Assembly (NCBI RefSeq): GCF_005473905.2
Contig: NZ_CP061336.1
Location: 186,001 to 250,000, forward strand
DNA from: Ruminiclostridium herbifermentans
GTDB taxonomy: Bacteria > Bacillota > Clostridia > Acetivibrionales > DSM-1351
DNA length: 64,000 nucleotides
Direction of reading: 5' to 3'
Shown here piece by piece: positions 55,311 through 63,024 of this stretch (position 1 is its first letter; each line of letters opens with the position of its first letter). Both the position numbers and the translations under genes were made by a program. The notes beneath the pieces were generated by a model. The model searched no databases and was not told where the DNA came from. It worked only from the letters and a program-made list of their open reading frames with translations.

Positions 55311-56906
55311 TTAATTTTCTATATAACAATTCCTAAAGTAAATTTCAGCTAAGGAAGATTTAAAAAAGCCTTTAACATATGGCTGCAAATAATATGCATC
55401 TTTTTTATAGAATAATGGAATCAGAGTATATGAATCCATCAGAGTTTTTTCAGCCTCGTGCAATAAATCCATACGCAGTAGATTGTCAGTAGTAGTAATT
55501 GACGTCTCTACTAATGAATAATAGTTTGATGGAAATATATCCTTAAATGCATTTTCATTTGCTAAATAGCCTAAGAAGTTTATTGGATCTAAGAAATCTG
55601 CTATCCAATCGGCCACAATAATATCAAACTCTCTAGAGTTTCTTTTTTGAGAATATAAACCTTCTTTACATGCATCCACTTCAACGTTTATGCCTAAGTT
55701 ATTTTCCCACTCATCTTCAATATACTTAACTGTTTGAGATTCTCTTGCAAGTATAACGACAGTGGGAAAGTCAGATAAGTCGGAATAACCAGCTTCCTTA
55801 AGTAAGGCTTTAGCTTTAATTATGTTTTGGGAATTGAATTCCTTACGCATAAGGTCTCCACCTTTTTCTCTGAAGTCAGTCTTTGACTGTGCGTCAGGTA
55901 TACCAGGGGGTACAAAGCCTGTAGCAACTTCTTCACCATAATTGCGTTTCTCTACGATTCTATTTTTATTTAATGCTAGTTCTAAAGCTTGTCTAACTTT
56001 TATATTATCAAATGGCTTGTTTTTAGAATTAAAACATATAAAAAAAGTACTGGGATAATTTTCAAGACAAACATTATGTTTATTGGCTTTAATTTCATAT
56101 GGAATATTTACTTCTTCGGGAAATACATACCCATAATGAATTTCCTTATTAAGATATCTATTCCAAACATCTTCATTATCTCTTCTTTCAATTAAGAAAG
56201 TAAGTGAATTCAGTTTTACATTGTTTTGATCCCAATAATATGGATTTTTAAGTGTTTTAATTTCTTTGTTATAATCCCAATCTACTAAATAAAAAGGACC
56301 ATTACTTATTAATGTATATGGCTTTTTATCCCAAGAATTAGGATACTTATCAATTATGTCAGGTCTAACTGGATAATATGTATGGTAATTTAGTATTTCA
56401 AGAAAGTAAGGAGTTGGATTCTCAAGTATTACCTCAAGAGTATGGTCATCTATTGCTTTTACTCCTACATCATCAATTCTTGCATTATTTTTATTATATG
56501 CTTGCCCATTTTTTATAAAATACATCATAGATACAACTGCCGAATTTTTATTTGGGTCTAAAGCACGCTTCCATGCATATTCAAATTGGTAAGCTGTAAT
56601 GGGTTCACCATCGCTCCATTTGGCATTTTTTCTTAAGTGAAAGGTGTACTTCAAGCTATCTTTTGATACTTCCCAGCTTTCAGCTATTCCTGGTTCAATT
56701 GAACCCTCTTCATTTCGTCTGACAAGTCCCTCCCATAGATTACATGCAATGTACTGCTCGTTTAATAGTCTTAGATAAGCGGGGTCTAGGGATGTAACTC
56801 CAAAATCAAGAGCCGCTACTAAGTCTTGTTCAACTTCTATTTTTTGCGAGCAACCAGAAGATAATAATGTAATAAGTATAATAATTAATAAAATTGATCT
56901 TCTCAT
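55311..56906 (-). CDS. OppA-like peptide/nickel-type solute-binding lipoprotein
   Basis: A 531-residue lipoprotein: signal peptide MRRSILLIIILITLL and lipobox SSGC, then the SBP_bac_5 fold with LVRRNEEGSIEPGIAESWEV, YTFHLRKNAKWSDGEPITAY and the FDNIKVRQALELALNKNRIV stretch, all typical of OppA/DppA. ATG 56906 is chosen since GGAAGGA lies just before it; a TTG five codons upstream precedes that site. No permease or ATPase gene is adjacent. Its place at the head of a kinase/regulator operon suggests it helps sense a ligand rather than, or besides, transporting it. Confidence 0.88.
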   Translation of the reverse strand: MRRSILLIIILITLLSSGCSQKIEVEQDLVAALDFGVTSLDPAYLRLLNEQYIACNLWEGLVRRNEEGSIEPGIAESWEVSKDSLKYTFHLRKNAKWSDGEPITAYQFEYAWKRALDPNKNSAVVSMMYFIKNGQAYNKNNARIDDVGVKAIDDHTLEVILENPTPYFLEILNYHTYYPVRPDIIDKYPNSWDKKPYTLISNGPFYLVDWDYNKEIKTLKNPYYWDQNNVKLNSLTFLIERRDNEDVWNRYLNKEIHYGYVFPEEVNIPYEIKANKHNVCLENYPSTFFICFNSKNKPFDNIKVRQALELALNKNRIVEKRNYGEEVATGFVPPGIPDAQSKTDFREKGGDLMRKEFNSQNIIKAKALLKEAGYSDLSDFPTVVILARESQTVKYIEDEWENNLGINVEVDACKEGLYSQKRNSREFDIIVADWIADFLDPINFLGYLANENAFKDIFPSNYYSLVETSITTTDNLLRMDLLHEAEKTLMDSYTLIPLFYKKDAYYLQPYVKGFFKSSLAEIYFRNCYIEN

Positions 56907-57445
56907 AAAATATCCTTCCAATTATGTATTTAATTAAAAATAAAAGAAATAATTTAGACATAAATAATCTAATAATCATTTATTATATCAAATTAATAAC
57001 ATTATTGTATTATTAAAGTATTATGACATTTGTAATTTTATTAAGAGAATCTATTATAAATGTCATAGGATTGATGATAATCATTATATTGTTGTTATCA
57101 GCAGTTAAAATATAATTTATTTGAAAAGATTAGTAACATGAAGTATTTGTATAGTTGCGATAGATACACATTCTTAAATCGGAAATTAATAAAAAAATTA
57201 ATACTCTTAATAATACTTTCATACTTTTTTAAATTCATTATCAGAAATTAACCAAATAAAATTAATACTTCTTCGCATATTCAATGCTTAATAAGTCATG
57301 TTGAGAGAGACATCAAGAAAACTTCAGAGCTATATTAAGAAAATACAGAATATGAATTTGTTAATTAACGTTAATTAAATGGAAATCATTGATTATGGTG
57401 TTCCATTTGAATAAATTTTTTTAAATTGAAAGGCTGGTAATAAAT
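56907..57445. promoter_or_regulatory. Divergent intergenic region with palindromes
   Basis: No gene was found in these 540 very AT-rich bases between divergent genes. Notable are the inverted repeat ATGACATTT (57023-57031) / AAATGTCAT (57058-57066), the perfect 18-bp palindrome TTAATTAACGTTAATTAA (57361-57378), and a stem AAATGGAA (57377-57384) / TTCCATTT (57401-57408) shortly before the next gene. These may be operator sites or leader structures. Confidence 0.4.
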
Positions 57446-57739
57446 ATGTTGGCAATGAAAGAGTTTATTGGAAAAGTAACGGAAGAAGAAAAGAACGAGA
57501 TGCTAAATCTTCATAAAAAAAAGATGGGGTTGGAGGAACTTCCAAGCCGTCTGGATAGTATTGGTTTATCTGATATAACCAAAAACATTGTACTAGAAAA
57601 AATAATTTTAGAGTCTCAGAAGGTTAAGGCAGATGTACAGGCTTGGTGGAATAGAATGTTTGAAAAGTATAATTGGAAGAAAGAGGAAGGTAAAGCATGT
57701 CACATTAATTTTGAGACAAGGGAGATATTTTTTGATTAG
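57446..57739 (+). CDS. Unrecognised small acidic/basic protein with WW-N-M motif
   Basis: A 97-residue protein; family not recognised. It is helical, highly charged at the start (FIGKVTEEEKNEMLNLHKKK), and ends with a distinctive block: KADVQAWWNRMFEKYNW, then KACHINFETREIFFD. The single Cys-His pair and the paired Trp look like conserved features. Similar short helpers occur next to peptide-modifying enzymes, but none is seen here. The ribosome site AAAGG is 12 bases before ATG 57446. It lies at the left edge of the accessory region. Confidence 0.65.
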   Translation: MLAMKEFIGKVTEEEKNEMLNLHKKKMGLEELPSRLDSIGLSDITKNIVLEKIILESQKVKADVQAWWNRMFEKYNWKKEEGKACHINFETREIFFD

Positions 57740-58056
57740 TAAATATTATTTATAACAAGAAACAGGTAATAAATGTGGTGGTTGGATGAAACGTCTATTA
57801 GCAAAAAGTAATCAAATGAAATTAAAGAGATATAAAAGGATATACTTGTTTTACTAACTGCAGAGTTTCAGCTGCTTATATGAATGTGGCACTATTAAAT
57901 GGTAAGACTTGGTTTATATATATATACATATAAATTTAAAAATGTTTGTAAATAATTATTACAAATAATAATGGCACTAGAGGATACGGCATTCTTTTAG
58001 TGCCATTATTGCTTAATATTAATACAGAATAAATAAACGAAGGTAGGGTGAAAATT
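57740..58056. other. Gap with a long perfect hairpin
   Basis: No supported gene. AATAATGGCACTA (57967-57979) pairs perfectly with TAGTGCCATTATT (57998-58010); the bases after it are only moderately T-rich, so it may be a terminator for the upstream gene. A short stretch at about 57765-57790 (GGTAATAAATGTGGTGG) resembles the region before ATG 57446 and is followed by a basic 23-codon ORF from 57786, MKRLLAKSNQMKLKRYKRIY and three more, without a good ribosome site. Confidence 0.45.
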
Positions 58057-58149
58057 GTGAATATACTAACACCAGTTAGATTTTCGAATTCAATATTGCA
58101 AGACCTTTATACAATTGATTCTAAAATAGAAATAATTATATACATATAG
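58057..58149 (+). CDS. Possible 30-codon ORF upstream of XRE gene
   Basis: GTG 58057 has a fair ribosome site (GGTAGGGTG) and encodes 30 residues (MNILTPVRFSNSILQDLYTI, then DSKIEIIIYI). It overlaps the first of two CTAAAATAGAAAT repeats. It could be a leader peptide, a truncated gene fragment or chance. No family recognised. Confidence 0.22.
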   Translation: MNILTPVRFSNSILQDLYTIDSKIEIIIYI

Positions 58150-58188
58150 TAACAAATAATTGCTAAAATAGAAATTATATAATATACT
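58121..58188 (+). promoter_or_regulatory. XRE gene promoter with two direct-repeat operators
   Basis: TTGCTA (58160-58165) and TATACT (58183-58188) are 17 bases apart, about 22 bases before ATG 58211. The sequence CTAAAATAGAAAT occurs at 58121 and again at 58163, 42 bases apart (four helix turns), the second inside the promoter spacer. Each repeat contains the palindromic CTA-AAA-TAG. This fits an autoregulatory XRE operator pair. Confidence 0.5.
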
Positions 58189-58210
58189 TAAATTAAGGGG
58201 AGTGATATAT

Positions 58211-58543
58211 ATGACATTGATAAGTGACAGAATTAGAGAATTAAGAGAAAATAAAAAAATAAGTTCAAAAGATTTGTGCTCCATACTTAATTTTAATCCT
58301 TCAACTTATAGTAAATTGGAGAATAATAAAAAATCAATTGATGTTGAAGAACTTAAGAAAATTTCTGAATTTTATAATGTATCAGCAGACTATATTCTTG
58401 GCATTGATAAACCTAAAAACGATATTATTGCATATATGAAAAAAGATAAGGAACTTGATGATAATGATATAAAAGAAGTTCAAATGATTTTGTCAATGAT
58501 GGATGAGGCTATAGCATTTAATGAAATAAGAAGCAGGATTTAG
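58211..58543 (+). CDS. XRE-family HTH regulator
   Basis: A 110-residue DNA-binding protein with a Cro/CI-type HTH at residues 7-60 (IRELRENKKISSKDLCSILN, then PSTYSKLENNKKSIDVEELK) and a helical C-terminal tail for dimerisation. ATG 58211 follows AGGGGAG; the frame opens slightly earlier at GTG 58202, inside the ribosome site. It is followed after ten bases by an ImmA/IrrE-type peptidase, the usual arrangement where the peptidase cleaves or controls the repressor. Confidence 0.85.
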   Translation: MTLISDRIRELRENKKISSKDLCSILNFNPSTYSKLENNKKSIDVEELKKISEFYNVSADYILGIDKPKNDIIAYMKKDKELDDNDIKEVQMILSMMDEAIAFNEIRSRI

Positions 58544-58553
58544 GAGGAATCAG

Positions 58554-59426
58554 ATGTTATCAGATCCAGAGTTAGAGAAAATAGAAGAAAAGGCTTTGTA
58601 CCAAAGGAGAATTCATGTTTTAGGGGATGAATCTCCAATAGGAAATAAGATATTTAATCTTATAGAGAATACCTATAAATCTTATATGATGCTATATCCT
58701 TTAAAGACAAAAAAAGTTGCAGGATTTACAAGAAAGCAGGGTGAGAATATTCAAATATTTATAAATACTAGTTTTAATACTAGTTTTCAAATATTTGCAG
58801 CTGCCCATGAACTTTACCACCTCATAGATTTTGAAGAAAATAATACAGATGAATTCATTGTTTGTAATAATCAAGATATTTCAGAGAATATAGATGATAA
58901 AAATAAAAATATAGTAGAGTTAAAAGCAAATTATTTTTCTGCTGCTTTTTTATTGCCTGCAAGTGTTATAAGAAATAGATTTGAGACTTTTAAAAAAAGT
59001 GATCTATATTTTGAAGAGAACATGATTATAGAAATAATAAAGCTGCAGTATGAATATGAAGTGCCTTTCAAAACAGTTCTAAAAAGATTAAAAGAACTTA
59101 AGCTAGTGGGTGATAATAAATTCAATAAATTATTAGAAATTAACGATAATCTCACTTATTATTGCAAAATGATGGATGATGCTATATTTAAAAGAATTAA
59201 CGAGCTTGAGAGTCCAAGCTATAGAAAGTATCATTCTCTCAATGTTCCTAAAATGGCTTATGATATATACCGTAATGGTTTGATTTCATTTGATAAACTG
59301 GAAAGCAAATTGAACCAATATGATAAGAATATAAGTGATTTTAATCTTCAAAGACCAGAGATTACACCAATTGATATTGACTTTTCAAGTTTTGGAACTG
59401 GAGATGTGGCAGATGATGAAGATTGA
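58554..59426 (+). CDS. ImmA/IrrE-family metallopeptidase
   Basis: A 290-residue protein with the zinc motif HELYH (residues 85-89) in IFAAAHELYHLIDFEENNTD, and a further ELKANYFSAAFLLP stretch with the third ligand Glu region, as in ImmA/IrrE (Peptidase_M78). Such enzymes cut XRE-type repressors on stress or phage signals. The ribosome site AGGAGG precedes ATG 58554. The last 100 residues are helical and acidic. The third gene begins inside its 3' end, showing tight coupling of XRE, peptidase and PIN-like protein. Confidence 0.85.
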   Translation: MLSDPELEKIEEKALYQRRIHVLGDESPIGNKIFNLIENTYKSYMMLYPLKTKKVAGFTRKQGENIQIFINTSFNTSFQIFAAAHELYHLIDFEENNTDEFIVCNNQDISENIDDKNKNIVELKANYFSAAFLLPASVIRNRFETFKKSDLYFEENMIIEIIKLQYEYEVPFKTVLKRLKELKLVGDNKFNKLLEINDNLTYYCKMMDDAIFKRINELESPSYRKYHSLNVPKMAYDIYRNGLISFDKLESKLNQYDKNISDFNLQRPEITPIDIDFSSFGTGDVADDED

Positions 59427-60264
59427 GACCCCCGTACTTTTTGATGCAAATATTCTTATAAATTTTAAGGGGCAATTAAAGTTTTTGTTTGGCTTTTTTA
59501 CAGAAGTATTGATACATAAGCAAGTTTATGAAGAAGCAGTTGGACAAGCTTTAAAGGATGAAATTCACTCACTGAAAAATTCTATTTCTATAAAATTTGT
59601 TGATGATAGATTTCCTACAGATGATATTGGAAGAACTTTAGTAAAAGAATGTGACAAAGAACTTAGAATGTCTTTTAATATTGATAAATGTGAAGATTTA
59701 GGTGAGTATAAGACTTTACTATATGCAAAATTCAATAATGTCAGTATATTGACATCTCAAGACACAACTGTTTGGTCTTTCATAACTAGGTCTAAATATT
59801 TTATGGGATTAAAATGCATAACAATACAAGACTTTTCTTATATTATATATTTATCAGCCTCTAATAAAAAAGAAAGAAAACTTGCAAAAACTCTTTATTC
59901 TAAATTTGCTAGAGAAGAGCACCCATTTGAATGTTTTAAAAGTTTTATGGAACGAAACAAAAATGAAATTCCCCAATATATTGAATACGAAAATAATAGA
60001 ATACAGAATTATGAGCAACTATTACAAGAGTATGCAGAATATTACTCTGACGATTGCATTGATATGATGCAGGTATCTTATGAAATAGAAAATGCCGCAA
60101 AATTACATCCGAACACATGTATAAGCTGTATTTATTCAAGAATGGATAAAAATAGGTGTGATTACTTAATACGCAAATGTAAATATGAATACTCTTTCAA
60201 TGATAATGATTGCATAAATATACGTGATGTATTTGATAGGAGAATAAGAAGTAGGGGGAGGTAG
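59413..60264 (+). CDS. PIN-like nuclease-type protein, third gene of the XRE-ImmA module
   Basis: A 283-residue protein. The N-terminus, PVLFDANILINFKG (Asp11), and the later DLGEYKTLLYAKF and VSILTSQDTTVW place acidic residues in the order of PIN-domain RNases, though the match is weak. The C-terminal part has a Cys pattern (CISCIYSRMDKNRC, then RKCKYEYSF) that could bind metal. ATG 59413 was chosen by TGGAG nine bases upstream; it overlaps the peptidase stop by 14 bases. A toxin-like effector controlled by the XRE/peptidase pair is inferred. Frame open from 59335. Confidence 0.6.
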   Translation: MMKIETPVLFDANILINFKGQLKFLFGFFTEVLIHKQVYEEAVGQALKDEIHSLKNSISIKFVDDRFPTDDIGRTLVKECDKELRMSFNIDKCEDLGEYKTLLYAKFNNVSILTSQDTTVWSFITRSKYFMGLKCITIQDFSYIIYLSASNKKERKLAKTLYSKFAREEHPFECFKSFMERNKNEIPQYIEYENNRIQNYEQLLQEYAEYYSDDCIDMMQVSYEIENAAKLHPNTCISCIYSRMDKNRCDYLIRKCKYEYSFNDNDCINIRDVFDRRIRSRGR

Positions 60265-60362
60265 TGGAAAAGACCTAATTCTGAGTCCAAACTGTTTTCT
60301 ATTATATGATTAGGTGATTTGAACAATTGAAGTAAAAGAATAGTGTAAAATTAAACATAATG

Positions 60363-60391
60363 TTGAAAGATAAGTATATTTTACTTAATAT
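60363..60391 (+). promoter_or_regulatory. Promoter candidate for ATPase-HNH operon
   Basis: TTGAAA (60363-60368) and TAATAT (60386-60391) are 17 bases apart, about 100 bases before ATG 60493. The 228-base gap between the PIN-like gene and the ATPase otherwise holds only a CCTAAT/ATTAGG stem (about 60270-60314). This suggests the two modules are transcribed separately. Confidence 0.45.
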
Positions 60392-60492
60392 TATTTATAT
60401 GGATGAATACTATTAACAAATAGATAAAACAAATCATATAAACTGTTTCAAAAGAACACTAATTAGAATAATAACAGACAGGAGAGTAATAT

Positions 60493-63024
60493 ATGGAACT
60501 GATTTATTTATACATAAGAAAATATGAAAACCTGAGAAGTTTAAGTAAGAAAATGAAGATAGAAAAGAATATTAAAAAGAACTTCATTATTGAGAATATA
60601 GGTATTAACTTTAGTGATTCTTTTAACTGCAGTTTTGACAAGGAAACAGGACTGAAAATTGAAAAAGTTACTCCTTTCTATAAGGGGTTTTATGGCGAGA
60701 ATATAAAAAGTTTAAAGGTTTTAGCAGGTAAAAATGGCTCGGGCAAAACTACTATTTTAGACATCCTTGGAATGACGAGAGAAGAGAGATGTCGAGATCA
60801 TTTAACTAGAGATAATAGGCTTTTTACAGCTGAATATTTTATGATTTATCATATTGAAGGCGATCAATTCATAATTGAAATTACTGCAAATATAACTAGA
60901 AAAAGAAAAAGTGACTGTTGGATTAAGAACCTTGACTTAGATTCAGTATTTAGAAAAGAAATGAATATGAATTACAAACTACCAATAGGATATACATTTA
61001 CATATGATTTTTCTGAAAATATTCTTAAAGCAGGAATACATTTATTTGAAGAGTATAAGTTTGAGATTTTTAAAGAAAAGAAAATTGCTGAACTAGTAAA
61101 TATATATTATTTTTCACAGAGTTTTAGTCACAGAAAAACTCGGTCCTTAAACTATAAGCGTAGAGAAGAGAGAGATGATACTTATTTATTAAAAAGACAA
61201 GACTTAGAAGAAGGAATATTTGAGCCAAATGATTATTTAAGTATTTATGAAATCCTTTTTGACCCCAAATATGAATATTTTAAAGCAGGAATTTTAAAAA
61301 CAGATCTACTAATACAAATGAATGATACATATTCTAGTGAATTTTCTTTAGATGGTGAATTTTTTAAATTAGATGATAACTCCATTAAAAAAGAAAAAAT
61401 AAAAAAAATAAAAAGAAAGATTGATGAAATAGAAAAAGAATTATATATAAAAAGCGGATTGAAAAGTCCAAGACCTTCTATTTTTCTAAATGCAAAATCG
61501 AAAAATAATGAAGAGGTTAATGCAAGCAATGAAAGAATCAATTATAAGCACAGATATTTAAAAAGCTTAAGCATAAGATATATATTAAATGCTCTGAATG
61601 CGGTGATTAAATTTACTTACGAAGAAGATTCAGGAAATAGTCTTGATGAGGAATTCGGTAGACTAAAGCCTGAAGAAGTAGAGAGGTATCTAGAACTTAT
61701 TGATAAAAATGAATATGAAGTTTGTAAGAAAACAGTCAGTGTTTTTAAGGAAATTGCTGATTTTGAGTTAATTAGAACGCTTATTTGGGAAAACGAAGAC
61801 AACATAAACGACATTCAAAAAATTAAAAAAATTTATGATTTTGAGTTGATTAGAAAAATTATTTATAGATTAAAAGACATCAGGAAAAGCGTATTTAAAC
61901 AAATAGAAGAGGAATTTAAAGAATGTGATGATTTTAAAGAGACTCTAACTAATAATATTTTATTAGGACGTTACTTGTTACTTAGAATTGACTCTATAAA
62001 TAATCTTGGGAAAGATAATAAATATCAGGTGGCCTTTGAGGAAATATTCTGCCAGCTTTGTAAACTTGATGAAAGCTATTTTTATGAGTATGGCTTGATT
62101 ATTGATTCAAGGATTCATACAATAAATAAGACAATTTCAGAATTGTTTAAAGATATTAATAAGTGGTACACATATAAATCTGATTTTTATAATGATGTAT
62201 GGGGAAAATTTACATTTTCCATACCATATGTTTCAGATGGAGAACGCTGTATGCTTGATATATTTTCCAAGTTTATCAATGTTCTTGGAAATGAAGAGAG
62301 AGCGTTACATGTTATATTAATGGATGAGCCTGACCAAAGACTTCATCCTAATTGGTCAAGACAATTTATTCAACTTCTTACCCATACAATCAAAACTTTA
62401 AATGATACAATCATTAAGACAAAGGGTGAAAGTTTGAATGTCCAATTAGTAATTAGTACACATTCAACATTTTTATTGTCTGATATAAGAAAACAAGATT
62501 TAATATTATTAAAACCTGATACAGATAACTCTGGAGCTAAAAGATTCAATATTGAACTGAACAACTTTAACACATTTGCTGCTAATTTGCATGACATTGT
62601 TAAGAAATCCTTCTTCTTAGATGATACGATAGGAGAATTTGCCAAGCTAAAAATTGAGAAAACTTGTAAAAAGGTGTTTGGTGATGATACTAATGAGGGT
62701 GACAAACCTAGAGATACATTATCTAAAAGAGTTTTTAATGACAAATCAATTTTCCAACATAGATATAAGAATAGAGAAATCACTGATGAAGACATAAGGA
62801 GTCTCGAATATCTTATTGATCAGATTAGTGAACCGATTTTTAAAAAATCATTAGAAAAGGAGTTGGAGATAAGGCAACAGTGGCTGAAGGAAATAAAAAA
62901 TGAGGATGAAAAAGTTGAAGAGGAGGTTCAGGTTTTACTAAACAAATTTTCAATGTTAGATAATGAGAAAAAGGCATCTTTCATAAAAGGACTAATTAAT
63001 AAGTGTGGTGTCAGATATGATTAA
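60493..63024 (+). CDS. Large AAA/SMC-like ATPase, Septu PtuA-like
   Basis: An 843-residue ABC/SMC-type ATPase: Walker A LAGKNGSGKTTILDIL (residues about 78-90), a 450-residue helical insertion, a signature-like YVSDGERCMLDIF (about 580), Walker B VILMDEPDQRLHPNWS (about 610) and the switch VISTHSTFLLSDI (about 655). The RecF/OLD-like order with an HNH partner matches Septu, where PtuA is the ATPase and PtuB the nuclease. It is clearly longer than typical PtuA. The C-terminal 180 residues are charged helices. The next gene overlaps by eight bases. Confidence 0.82.
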   Translation: MELIYLYIRKYENLRSLSKKMKIEKNIKKNFIIENIGINFSDSFNCSFDKETGLKIEKVTPFYKGFYGENIKSLKVLAGKNGSGKTTILDILGMTREERCRDHLTRDNRLFTAEYFMIYHIEGDQFIIEITANITRKRKSDCWIKNLDLDSVFRKEMNMNYKLPIGYTFTYDFSENILKAGIHLFEEYKFEIFKEKKIAELVNIYYFSQSFSHRKTRSLNYKRREERDDTYLLKRQDLEEGIFEPNDYLSIYEILFDPKYEYFKAGILKTDLLIQMNDTYSSEFSLDGEFFKLDDNSIKKEKIKKIKRKIDEIEKELYIKSGLKSPRPSIFLNAKSKNNEEVNASNERINYKHRYLKSLSIRYILNALNAVIKFTYEEDSGNSLDEEFGRLKPEEVERYLELIDKNEYEVCKKTVSVFKEIADFELIRTLIWENEDNINDIQKIKKIYDFELIRKIIYRLKDIRKSVFKQIEEEFKECDDFKETLTNNILLGRYLLLRIDSINNLGKDNKYQVAFEEIFCQLCKLDESYFYEYGLIIDSRIHTINKTISELFKDINKWYTYKSDFYNDVWGKFTFSIPYVSDGERCMLDIFSKFINVLGNEERALHVILMDEPDQRLHPNWSRQFIQLLTHTIKTLNDTIIKTKGESLNVQLVISTHSTFLLSDIRKQDLILLKPDTDNSGAKRFNIELNNFNTFAANLHDIVKKSFFLDDTIGEFAKLKIEKTCKKVFGDDTNEGDKPRDTLSKRVFNDKSIFQHRYKNREITDEDIRSLEYLIDQISEPIFKKSLEKELEIRQQWLKEIKNEDEKVEEEVQVLLNKFSMLDNEKKASFIKGLINKCGVRYD

